This document shows positions 32,976-40,934 of a DNA stretch of 64,000 nucleotides, one piece after another. The DNA is from Paenibacillus pedocola. GTDB lineage: Bacteria; Bacillota; Bacilli; Paenibacillales; Paenibacillaceae. A program made the translations under genes and the position numbers. Below the pieces are notes generated by a model, which was given only the letters and a program-made list of their open reading frames with translations, did not search any database and was not told the DNA's origin. The stretch is from assembly GCF_031599675.1 (NCBI RefSeq), contig NZ_CP134223.1:1612001-1676000 (forward strand), given 5' to 3'. Position 1 is the first letter of the stretch. Each line of letters opens with the position of its first letter.

Positions 32976-35222
32976 ATGACTAGCATGGAACACAAGCAGC
33001 AGTTGTGGTACAACGGGCCGGCGGGGGAATGGAACGAGGCGTTGCCGATTGGAAACGGGCGGCTTGGGGCTATGATTTTTGGCGGTGCAGCCGAGGAGAA
33101 GCTGCAGCTCAATGAAGATTCCGTGTGGTACGGTGGTCCGCGTGACCGCAACAACGAGGATGCGCTGCCTCATTTACCTGAAATCCGCCAGCTGATTCTG
33201 GAGGGAAGGCTGCGGGAGGCAGAGGAACTGGCTGGAATGTCGATGGCGGGTCTTCCTGAAGCGCAGCGCCATTATTTGCCGCTGGGCGAGCTGCTGCTGT
33301 CCTTTGGGGGTCATGAACAGCCTGCTGAAGAGTACAGAAGAGAGCTTGATCTGGAGACTGGCGTATCCCGGGTCAGTTATAGGATCGGTGAGGTTCAGTA
33401 TACCCGTGAAATGTTTGCCAGCTATCCGGATCAGGCTATTGCCATCCGGATAGCTGCCGACCATAAGAACGGGATTTCCTTAAAGGCAAGGTTCAACCGT
33501 CACAACTGGAGATACCTGGAGAAGACAGAGAAGTGGCTGAACAGCGGGCTGGCGATGAGCGGGGAGTGCGGCGGCAAAGGGGGAAGCTCTTTTGCTGCTG
33601 CCTTGAAGGCGGTGACGGAAGACGGTATTTGCCGGACTATTGGCGAGTATTTGCTGGTGGATGGCGCGAGCTCGGTTACGCTGTTACTGGCGGCAGGAAC
33701 ATCGTTCCGTCATCCCGATCCGGAGCTTTATGCCAAAAGACAGCTGGAAAAGCTGAGCCGGGTTCCCTATGAAGAGATGCTGGCCCGGCATATCTCGGAT
33801 TACCGTGAATTGTACGGACGGGTTGAGCTGGCACTGCCGGAGAACCCGCACAAGCGTGCGTTGCCAACCGACGAACGGCTGAAACGGTTCCGGGAGGGAG
33901 AGGAGGACAACGGGCTGATAGCGGCCTATTTCCAGTATGGCCGTTATTTGCTTATCGCCTCCAGCCGTCAAGGCTCCTTGCCCGCCAATCTGCAGGGGAT
34001 CTGGAATGACAGCTTTACCCCTGCCTGGGACAGCAAATTCACGATCAATATCAATGCGCAAATGAATTATTGGCCCGCGGAAATCTGCAATCTGGCTGAA
34101 TGCCATGAGCCGCTGTTTGAGCTGATCGGGCGGATGCGGGAGCCAGGGAGGGTCACGGCCAGGGTCATGTATGGCTGCCGGGGGTTTACCGCGCATCATA
34201 ATACGGATATCTGGGCGGACACGGCTCCGCAGGATACCTACCTGCCCGCTTCCTTCTGGCCGCTTGGCGCCGCGTGGCTGTGCCTGCATCTTTGGGAGCA
34301 TTACCGGTTCAGCCAGGATCGTTATTTCCTGGTGCAGGCGTATGAGACGATGAAAGAGGCTGCCCAGTTCCTGCTTGATTATTTGGTGGAGGACGCCGAA
34401 GGACGGCTGATTACCTGCCCGTCCGTCTCTCCTGAGAATACCTATAAGCTGCCGGACGGCGAATCGGGAGTGCTCTGCGCCGGGGCATCGATGGATTTTC
34501 AGATTATAGATGCCTTGTTTGGGGCTTGCATCCGAAGTGCGGAGATTATCGGCAGGGATGAGGCGTTCCGCGAGGAACTCGCCGCTGCTCTGGAGCGTCT
34601 GCCCAAACCGCAAATCGGGAAATACGGCCAGATTCAGGAGTGGATGGAGGATTATGAAGAGGTGGAGCCGGGGCACCGGCATATCTCCCATCTGTTTGCG
34701 CTATACCCCGGTGACGCCTTCACCGTGGAGCAAACGCCGGAGCTGGCTGAAGCGGCCCGGACGACGCTGGAGCGCAGGCTGGCCAGCGGCGGCGGCCACA
34801 CCGGCTGGAGCCGGGCCTGGATCATCAATTTCTGGGCCAGGTTGCAGGATGAGGACAAAGCCTATGCGAATGTCCGCGCTTTGCTGGAGCATTCCACGCT
34901 GCCCAACCTGTTCGACAACCATCCGCCATTCCAGATTGACGGGAATTTTGGGGGAACGGCGGGGATTGCCGAGATGCTGATCCAGAGCCATGCGGGGGGA
35001 ATCAAACTGCTGCCCGCTTTGCCGCCAAGCTGGAGCGAAGGAAGCGTCAAGGGTCTGCGGGCGAGGGGCGGATATACTCTTGATTTCACCTGGGCAGAGG
35101 GACTTGTTACGAAAGCGGTTGTGACTTGCACGGTTTCCGGTCCTTGCCGGCTGGAGGGTCCTGGTCTTGACTCCGTTTCATTCACCGGAGAAGCCGAAAG
35201 CTCCTATACATTCACGCGTTAA
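32976..35222 (+). CDS. GH95 alpha-L-fucosidase / alpha-L-galactosidase
   Basis: 748 residues, no signal peptide. The N-terminal sandwich opens with LWYNGPAGEWNEALPIGNGR, the family hallmark. In the (alpha/alpha)6 domain, NINAQMNYWP supplies Asn358 and Asn360 of the water-activating pair. Glu487 in SVSPENTY is the expected acid. Asp655 in QIDGNFGGTAGIAEM completes the site. GH95 inverts alpha-1,2-L-fucosides, and some members prefer L-galactose. Being fourth in an operon with a lactone pathway, it would supply the free sugar. It is preceded by AAGGAG 10 bases from ATG and ends with a hairpin at 35273. Confidence 0.92.
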   Translation: MTSMEHKQQLWYNGPAGEWNEALPIGNGRLGAMIFGGAAEEKLQLNEDSVWYGGPRDRNNEDALPHLPEIRQLILEGRLREAEELAGMSMAGLPEAQRHYLPLGELLLSFGGHEQPAEEYRRELDLETGVSRVSYRIGEVQYTREMFASYPDQAIAIRIAADHKNGISLKARFNRHNWRYLEKTEKWLNSGLAMSGECGGKGGSSFAAALKAVTEDGICRTIGEYLLVDGASSVTLLLAAGTSFRHPDPELYAKRQLEKLSRVPYEEMLARHISDYRELYGRVELALPENPHKRALPTDERLKRFREGEEDNGLIAAYFQYGRYLLIASSRQGSLPANLQGIWNDSFTPAWDSKFTININAQMNYWPAEICNLAECHEPLFELIGRMREPGRVTARVMYGCRGFTAHHNTDIWADTAPQDTYLPASFWPLGAAWLCLHLWEHYRFSQDRYFLVQAYETMKEAAQFLLDYLVEDAEGRLITCPSVSPENTYKLPDGESGVLCAGASMDFQIIDALFGACIRSAEIIGRDEAFREELAAALERLPKPQIGKYGQIQEWMEDYEEVEPGHRHISHLFALYPGDAFTVEQTPELAEAARTTLERRLASGGGHTGWSRAWIINFWARLQDEDKAYANVRALLEHSTLPNLFDNHPPFQIDGNFGGTAGIAEMLIQSHAGGIKLLPALPPSWSEGSVKGLRARGGYTLDFTWAEGLVTKAVVTCTVSGPCRLEGPGLDSVSFTGEAESSYTFTR

Positions 35223-35272
35223 GAAAAATAGGTGGATGCCTATTCTGTCTGTATAATAGAAATGGCTGGCTG

Positions 35273-35296
35273 GGGTTGGCGTATTAACGCCAGCCC
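35273..35296 (+). terminator. Terminator of the GH95 operon
   Basis: GGGTTGGCG (35273-35281) pairs with CGCCAGCCC (35288-35296), one G-U, followed by TATTCTGTT. It lies 50 bases after the GH95 stop. Confidence 0.65.
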
Positions 35297-35393
35297 TATT
35301 CTGTTCGCCAGGAGCCTTGCCTAAAGAAAACCATTTATCTATAATCCGCTATGATTAAGCCCTGTACTTTAACAAGTCTGAGGAGTATCTGAA

Positions 35394-35409
35394 TAGCAAG
35401 CGTTTTCAT
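35394..35409 (+). promoter_or_regulatory. Probable cre (CcpA) site upstream of the xylan locus
   Basis: TAGCAAGCGTTTTCAT matches the catabolite-responsive element WTGNNARCGNWWWCAW at all but one fixed position (A for the first T). It is about 135 bases before the lipoprotein start in the 322-base gap 35223-35543. The gap otherwise holds the GH95 terminator and an AT-rich leader ending in GGGGAGG. Confidence 0.5.
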
Positions 35410-35543
35410 ATTTTCGTATTTTTAGGGGGGAAGAACTATAGTTTATGAATTGGAAGCGCATTCTTGAAAGGTATAATTAATATTGTCACCAGGTGATTGA
35501 CAGCAAACAAAAAGCAACTAGCCAAAAAGGGGAGGCATAACAA

Positions 35544-37247
35544 ATGCATAAAACGGCAAAACGTTCCACCCGGGCATTAGCAGCTGGTACATTCGCGCTT
35601 GCGCTGGCACTGACAGGCTGCAGCTCGAACAACACAAACAACGCAAACAGCAACACAGCGAATGGGGGAAACGCTAGTCCGGCGGCAAATGCAGGAAACG
35701 CTAGTCCGGCGGCAAATGGAGACGATAATGCTCCGGTAACATTCTCGGTATTTTTGGCCAGTCCAGGGCAAACGCCTACGGAAGACAACAAGATTCTCAA
35801 ACTGATTAAAGAAAAAACTGGCGTCAGCTTCAAAACGGAGCTTCTGGTGGGCGACCTGCAGCAGAAGCTGGGCGTTATGATTGCCGGAGGAGACTACCCG
35901 GACATTATGTCGGGCGATGACAAATTACTCAATGCCAAGGCGTACATTCCGCTTGAAGATTTGATTGAGAAGTACGCTCCCAACCTGAAAAAACATTATG
36001 CCGCGGTCTGGAATCAGATCAAGGATGAGACCGACGGACATATCTACGTTCTGCCAAGCTATGGGGTATATCAAGGAAAGATTACCGAACCAACTTACCA
36101 GGGACCAGGCTTCTGGCTTCAAAAGGCAGTGCTTGAGGAAATGGGATATCCGACTCCTAAGACTCTGGATGAATATTTCGATATCATCGCTAAATATAAA
36201 GCAAAGCACCCGGATATGATCGGATTTGAATCGCTCAACTTCGACTGGCGTGTATTCCCGCTTCAGAACGCTCCTGAGCATTTGGCGGGCCATCCGAATG
36301 ACGGTGGCGTTATTGTAGACAACAACAAAGCGCAGATTTTTGCCGATAAGGACATTTCTAAGACCTATTATAAGAAGCTTAATGAAATTAACGCTCAAGG
36401 TTTGATGGATAAAGAAGCTTTCGTACAAAACTACGACCAGTACCTGGCTAAAATCGCAAGCGGCAAAGTCATCGGTATGTTTGACCAGCACTGGAACTTC
36501 CAGGATGGGGAAACCTCTTTGATTTCCCAGGGTAAAATTGAAAATACCTATATCGGCTTCCCTCTGCTCTATCCGGGCGCTGAGGAATGGTATCGTGACC
36601 GCGGAGCGGTCGGCACCAACCGCGGATTAGGTATTTCGATCAATGCCAAGGACCCTGTCCGGATTATCAAATTCTTGGATCAGATGATTACAGAAGATTG
36701 GCAGAAAACTCTCCAATGGGGAATCAAAGGCGAAGACTATGAAGTGAAGGAAGACGGCATGTTCTACCGGACGCCGGAACAACGGGCAAATGCGGATCAA
36801 ACAAGCTGGCAGTTGGCTAACAAAATCACGACTATGTTTGGTTATATGCCGAAAATTCAAGGTACCTACAGCGACGGGAATGCAGCTGATGCCGGAACTC
36901 AGCCGCAGGAATTCTTCGACAGTCTGAAACCTTATGATCAGAAAATCCTGAAAGCGTATAACAAGAAAACATGGTCCGAATTCTTCAAGGAACCGAAAGA
37001 AAATTATATCTACTTCCCTGCTTACTCCATCGTTCTTAAGGACGGTTCGGCAGCCAAGCTTGCGCAGTCCAAGCTGAATGACCTTCAAGTCAAATATTTG
37101 CCGAAGGCCATTATGGCAAGTCCCGATGAATTTGAAGGGGTCTGGCAAGATTATGTCGACCGCATTCATAAGCTGGACATCAAGGCTTATGAAGACCGGA
37201 TAAATGAAGGTATCCAGCAGCGCATCGAAAACTGGAGTGTGAAGTAG
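35544..37247 (+). CDS. Extracellular solute-binding lipoprotein, LplA type (xylan locus)
   Basis: 567 residues. The signal peptide has lipobox LTGC (Cys26), followed by an Asn/Ala-rich tether carrying a 9-residue duplication (GNASPAANA twice), then a binding fold from FSVFLASPGQTP onward. It contains the phrases MIAGGDYPDIMSGDDKLLNAKAY typical of LplA-like proteins. ATG 35544 follows GGGGAGG. It is the first gene of a nine-gene run with its permeases, two-component regulators, GH10 and GH43s, so xylo- or arabinoxylo-oligosaccharides are the likely ligand. Confidence 0.9.
   Translation: MHKTAKRSTRALAAGTFALALALTGCSSNNTNNANSNTANGGNASPAANAGNASPAANGDDNAPVTFSVFLASPGQTPTEDNKILKLIKEKTGVSFKTELLVGDLQQKLGVMIAGGDYPDIMSGDDKLLNAKAYIPLEDLIEKYAPNLKKHYAAVWNQIKDETDGHIYVLPSYGVYQGKITEPTYQGPGFWLQKAVLEEMGYPTPKTLDEYFDIIAKYKAKHPDMIGFESLNFDWRVFPLQNAPEHLAGHPNDGGVIVDNNKAQIFADKDISKTYYKKLNEINAQGLMDKEAFVQNYDQYLAKIASGKVIGMFDQHWNFQDGETSLISQGKIENTYIGFPLLYPGAEEWYRDRGAVGTNRGLGISINAKDPVRIIKFLDQMITEDWQKTLQWGIKGEDYEVKEDGMFYRTPEQRANADQTSWQLANKITTMFGYMPKIQGTYSDGNAADAGTQPQEFFDSLKPYDQKILKAYNKKTWSEFFKEPKENYIYFPAYSIVLKDGSAAKLAQSKLNDLQVKYLPKAIMASPDEFEGVWQDYVDRIHKLDIKAYEDRINEGIQQRIENWSVK
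35667..35720 (+). repeat. 27-bp tandem duplication in lipoprotein tether
   Basis: Two copies of a 27-base unit (35667-35693 and 35694-35720) differ by one base and each encode GNASPAAN plus Ala or Gly. They are in frame and lie just after the lipid anchor. Confidence 0.9.
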
Positions 37248-37267
37248 TCGATTCAAGACAAAGAATA

Positions 37268-37292
37268 GAGCGGGAAATCATATTTCCCGCTC
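37268..37292 (+). terminator. Strong intra-operon hairpin between binding protein and permeases
   Basis: GAGCGGGAAAT and ATTTCCCGCTC form an 11-bp perfect stem with a 3-base loop, followed by TTCATT. Placed between the lipoprotein and permease genes, it most likely gives partial termination and so keeps binding protein in excess over permease. Confidence 0.7.
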
Positions 37293-37344
37293 TTCATTAA
37301 TCCGGATAGTATGGAGAGAATGATCTTACAGGAGGGGAACACTA

Positions 37345-38331
37345 ATGTCTGATGCCGTACTGGACAAACAGGTCAAAACTCAGAAGACCAGAAAACGCAG
37401 AGTCGATCCGGAAATCGGTGTGAGTCTTAGCTGGAAGACGCTGAAAATGCAGAAGCAGCTTATTTTCATGTCCGTACCGATTGCCATTTATTTAATTATC
37501 TTTAACTATGCTCCCATTTGGGGCTGGTTAATGGCCTTTCAGAACTACCGCCCGGCGCTCCCTTTCGGCAAGCAAGAGTGGGTAGGCTTGCAGCAGTTCC
37601 AATTTCTATTTTCAGATGAGACCTTTATGATGGTGCTGCGCAACACGATCGCCATGAGCTTTATTAACCTTGTGCTTGGTACTGTTACGGCAATCGGTCT
37701 GGCTTTGCTGCTAAATGAGATCAAAGCCAAGTTTTTCAAGCGTATCGTTCAGTCGATTTCGTATTTGCCGCACTTCTTGTCCTGGGTTATCGCAGCGGGC
37801 ATCGTTGCCACTTCGCTGTCGATTGATGACGGAATTGTCAATATAATCTTAATGAAGCTTCACTTAATTAAAGAACCGATTATGTGGCTCAGTGAAGGAA
37901 AATATTTCTGGGGCATTATCGGGGCTTCGAACGTGTGGAAAGAGGTGGGCTGGGGCACCATCATTTATCTGGCAGCCATTACCTCGATCGATCCTTCTCT
38001 GTATGAGGCAGCGTCCATGGACGGCGCTAAGCGTTTTCAGAAGATGCGCTATGTCACTCTTCCGGGGATTAAAGCCACATTCGTTATTTTGCTGATTATG
38101 AACATCGGACATATTCTGGATGCCGGCTTTGAACTCCAATATTTGCTTGGTAACGGTCTTACTGTGGACTGGTCGCAAACCATTGATATCTTTGTAGTGA
38201 AGTATGGTATCGCTATGGGGAATTATTCTCTGGCTACGGCGGCAGGGATCTTCAAAACCATCGTCAGTGTCATTCTCGTATTCATCGCAAATTATATCGC
38301 AAAACGCCTCGGCGAAGAGCGATTAGTATAG
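37345..38331 (+). CDS. Sugar ABC transporter permease, LplB type (xylan locus)
   Basis: 328 residues with a charged cytoplasmic N-terminus of about 45 residues, then six membrane segments. It has the NYAPIWGWLMAFQNYRP segment of LplB proteins and the EAA loop (YEAASMDGAKRFQKMRYVTLP). ATG 37345 follows AGGAGGGG. It is 97 bases after the lipoprotein gene, behind the hairpin, and 14 bases before the second permease. Confidence 0.92.
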   Translation: MSDAVLDKQVKTQKTRKRRVDPEIGVSLSWKTLKMQKQLIFMSVPIAIYLIIFNYAPIWGWLMAFQNYRPALPFGKQEWVGLQQFQFLFSDETFMMVLRNTIAMSFINLVLGTVTAIGLALLLNEIKAKFFKRIVQSISYLPHFLSWVIAAGIVATSLSIDDGIVNIILMKLHLIKEPIMWLSEGKYFWGIIGASNVWKEVGWGTIIYLAAITSIDPSLYEAASMDGAKRFQKMRYVTLPGIKATFVILLIMNIGHILDAGFELQYLLGNGLTVDWSQTIDIFVVKYGIAMGNYSLATAAGIFKTIVSVILVFIANYIAKRLGEERLV

Positions 38332-38345
38332 AGGAGGAAGCCCAT

Positions 38346-39257
38346 ATGAAAGCTGTGACGAAAAGTTCAGGCCGCATTGAGCCGATTGTATTTCATACGA
38401 TCAACACCATATTTATGCTCTTTGTGGTTGCCATCACGCTCTATCCATTCCTCCACACGCTGGCTGTTTCTTTCAATGACGGCAGTGACACTCTTGCCGG
38501 TGGAATATATTTCTGGCCCCGTGCCTGGACCATGGAGAACTACAGAGCCGTCTTTATTACAGGGACGATTTACCATGCCGCTTTTATCTCTGTGTCCCGT
38601 ACGGTGCTCTCGACGGTATTCGGCGTTTTTCTGACTACGATGCTGGCGTATACACTGGCGCAGCAGCAATACATTTTCCGTAAAAAAATAAGTATGCTGT
38701 TCATCCTGACCATGTATTTCAATGCCGGACTGATTCCGAATTACTTCCTTATTAAAGAGTTAGGCCTGCTTCATAGCTTTATGGTCTATATCCTTCCAAG
38801 CTTGGTAAGCGCGTTCAACCTGATTATTCTCCGGACGTATATCCGGTCCCTTCCAGGCAGCCTCACAGAGTCGGCGAAAATCGACGGGGCGGGAGACTTC
38901 AGAATCTTCTGGAAAATCATCTTCCCGCTGTGTACTCCCGTGCTGGCAACCGTAGCTTTATTCATCGCCGTAGGCGCATGGAACTCCTGGTTTGACACGT
39001 TCCTATACGCATCATCAGATATCAAGCTGAGCACACTGCAATATGAAATGATGAAGCTGCTTGGTTCCACCATGAGTACGAACAACGATCCTTCTGCGCT
39101 GGCGGGCAATCAGCACAATCAGGCGCAGGCCCTGGTGACACCAGCTTCTATCCGTGCAGCCATCACAATTGTTACCGCGGTTCCGATTTTGTTCGTATAT
39201 CCTTTTTTGCAGAAGTACTTCGTGGTAGGATTAAATTTAGGAAGTGTTAAAGAATAA
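38346..39257 (+). CDS. Sugar ABC transporter permease, LplC/YtcP type (xylan locus)
   Basis: 303 residues. It has SFNDGSDTLAGGIYFWPRAWT before helix 2, the EAA loop LTESAKIDGAGDFRIFWKIIFP and the conserved end FVVGLNLGSVKE. AGGAGG precedes ATG 38346. It partners the LplB-type permease upstream; as in the other loci, no ATPase gene is nearby. Confidence 0.92.
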   Translation: MKAVTKSSGRIEPIVFHTINTIFMLFVVAITLYPFLHTLAVSFNDGSDTLAGGIYFWPRAWTMENYRAVFITGTIYHAAFISVSRTVLSTVFGVFLTTMLAYTLAQQQYIFRKKISMLFILTMYFNAGLIPNYFLIKELGLLHSFMVYILPSLVSAFNLIILRTYIRSLPGSLTESAKIDGAGDFRIFWKIIFPLCTPVLATVALFIAVGAWNSWFDTFLYASSDIKLSTLQYEMMKLLGSTMSTNNDPSALAGNQHNQAQALVTPASIRAAITIVTAVPILFVYPFLQKYFVVGLNLGSVKE

Positions 39258-39295
39258 CTGAATATATAATATATAATTGGATTGTATGTTAATGA

Positions 39296-39325
39296 AAACC
39301 GTTTCGGCAGTGACCGAAGCGGTTT
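39296..39325 (+). terminator. Hairpin between transporter and regulator genes
   Basis: AAACCGTTTCGG pairs with CCGAAGCGGTTT (12 pairs, one G-U) around a 6-base loop. There is no true T-run, so it may be an RNA-processing or attenuation element and not a full stop. Confidence 0.5.
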
Positions 39326-39389
39326 CTCCCGTTCCACAAGGTATAGCTTTCTGTAATCAAAAAATTTAGACATAAAGAGGGTGATGCCA

Positions 39390-40913
39390 ATGCTTAAGGT
39401 ACTGTTTGCCGACGATGAGCCGCTGATGCTTGAAGGGCTCCGGTTCCTGGTGGACTGGGAGGAACTGGACTTTGAAGTGTGCGGCGAGGCCCTGGATGGC
39501 GAAGATGCGCTGCAGCTTATTCATAGAACAAGGCCTGATTTAGTCATCACTGATGTACGTATGCCTGTGATCGATGGCCTTGAACTCATTAAGACATTTG
39601 CGAAAAGTGATTTTCAGCCGAAGTTCATCATTTTTAGCGGTTATGCTGACTTTGAGTATGCGAAAGAAGCCCTTAGATACGGGGTGTCCAATTATTTGAC
39701 TAAACCCTTGGATGAAAGAGAATTGACAGAGGCATTGCAGACTGTAGCTGAACAAATACGTGCTGAGCAGAAGCTTGCTTCACGGCAGGAATTGATTTCA
39801 GCCTTCATCCAGGCTGAAAATGTATCCCGTCTTCTCATGCGGGAGAATACCGCAGAAGAAGTGGAAGAGGCACTCAAAACGCTGGAAATACATCCCGGCT
39901 CCCGGATATGCTGTGTATTGGCCCAGGGTGATTCGCTCGACAACTCACATTTGCGAGGACAAGCCTATTCCAGGAGTGTTAAGGAAATGTTCCACAATAT
40001 AACTGTGTATCCTTTCATGGCCGGGAGCCATAAGTTTGGCTATTTGCTGGTTTCCCCGCCGGAAGGCCCGGAGCTTGACCCGATGATGCTGGCAAGCTGG
40101 ATCAATGAAATGCGAACTCAGTTTAGCAGCCAGGTTCTTTTCTCGGCAAGTCTTGAGCACCAAGGTACCGCATTTCTAAAGGCTGCGTATCAAGAAGCCC
40201 TAACGGCAATATGCCGGCCGGATGGGAATACCTCCGAAATGGGTTTCTTCCAGAAGCAGGACAAGGATCAAATGGCGCTGCTTCCGGCAGGAATGAAGAA
40301 ATCGCTGCTCCAGTCGGTTACCGAAGGGCAGCTTGATCCATTAAACCTCCAGCTGAGCGATTTATTTAAAATTTTCTCAGCGGATAGTACTTCAAGTGCC
40401 TGGATCGATGCTTTCCTGAGCAACATCAAAGCTGAGCTGCTCAGGGAAATCGATATAAGAGGAGGAGACTCGGGATTTTGGGCGGATAAATGGTTTCCAC
40501 CCCGGGCAACCGCTTGCTGCCTGCCGCTGCTTGAGCGGCAGACGAAGGAGGATCTGCATGAAGCTGCCGAATGGTTCGCCTCAGCGGACAACAACCAGGA
40601 GGATACGCTCGTTACAGCAGCGATTGATTACGTCCGGACGCACTATCAGGAGAAGCTGAAGCTGCAGGAGATTGCCAAGCATTTACAAGTGAATTCTGCC
40701 TATCTGGGACAACGGATCAAGAAACGTTATGGCATCTCTTTTAACGAATTTCTTCATGAATACCGAATTGAAAAAGCCAAGAAACTGCTGTGCCGGACGG
40801 ATATGTGCATTTCGGATATCTCTCAGCGTGTGGGCTATTCGGATGCCGATTTATTCGCAGCCAAGTTTAAAGCGCTGAATGGCGTCTCGCCTTCAGTGTA
40901 CAAGAAGGGCTGA
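39390..40913 (+). CDS. Response regulator, YesN/AraC type (first of two)
   Basis: 507 residues. The receiver domain begins LKVLFADDEPLMLEGL, with the phosphorylated Asp in LVITDVRMP and the conserved Lys in LTKPLD. A linker of about 250 residues follows, then a C-terminal AraC HTH pair (KLQEIAKHLQVNSAYLGQRIK, ISDISQRVGYSDADLFAAKFK). The start is ATG 39390, 9 bases from AGAGG; upstream in-frame GTG 39381 and ATG 39384 sit too close. It is followed 21 bases later by the histidine kinase gene. Confidence 0.9.
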   Translation: MLKVLFADDEPLMLEGLRFLVDWEELDFEVCGEALDGEDALQLIHRTRPDLVITDVRMPVIDGLELIKTFAKSDFQPKFIIFSGYADFEYAKEALRYGVSNYLTKPLDERELTEALQTVAEQIRAEQKLASRQELISAFIQAENVSRLLMRENTAEEVEEALKTLEIHPGSRICCVLAQGDSLDNSHLRGQAYSRSVKEMFHNITVYPFMAGSHKFGYLLVSPPEGPELDPMMLASWINEMRTQFSSQVLFSASLEHQGTAFLKAAYQEALTAICRPDGNTSEMGFFQKQDKDQMALLPAGMKKSLLQSVTEGQLDPLNLQLSDLFKIFSADSTSSAWIDAFLSNIKAELLREIDIRGGDSGFWADKWFPPRATACCLPLLERQTKEDLHEAAEWFASADNNQEDTLVTAAIDYVRTHYQEKLKLQEIAKHLQVNSAYLGQRIKKRYGISFNEFLHEYRIEKAKKLLCRTDMCISDISQRVGYSDADLFAAKFKALNGVSPSVYKKG

Positions 40914-40934
40914 TTCAAGGGGGAGGAGTGCAGC

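Noticed and set aside
33684..34691. 335-codon open frame on the minus strand inside the GH95 gene
   Set aside because: It is exactly antisense to a well-supported catalytic domain, has no ribosome site and shows no recognisable domain; it reflects high-GC codon usage of the real gene.
35667..35720. Direct repeat considered as a mini CRISPR or attachment site
   Set aside because: There are only two abutting 27-bp copies with no spacer, in frame inside a lipoprotein tether.
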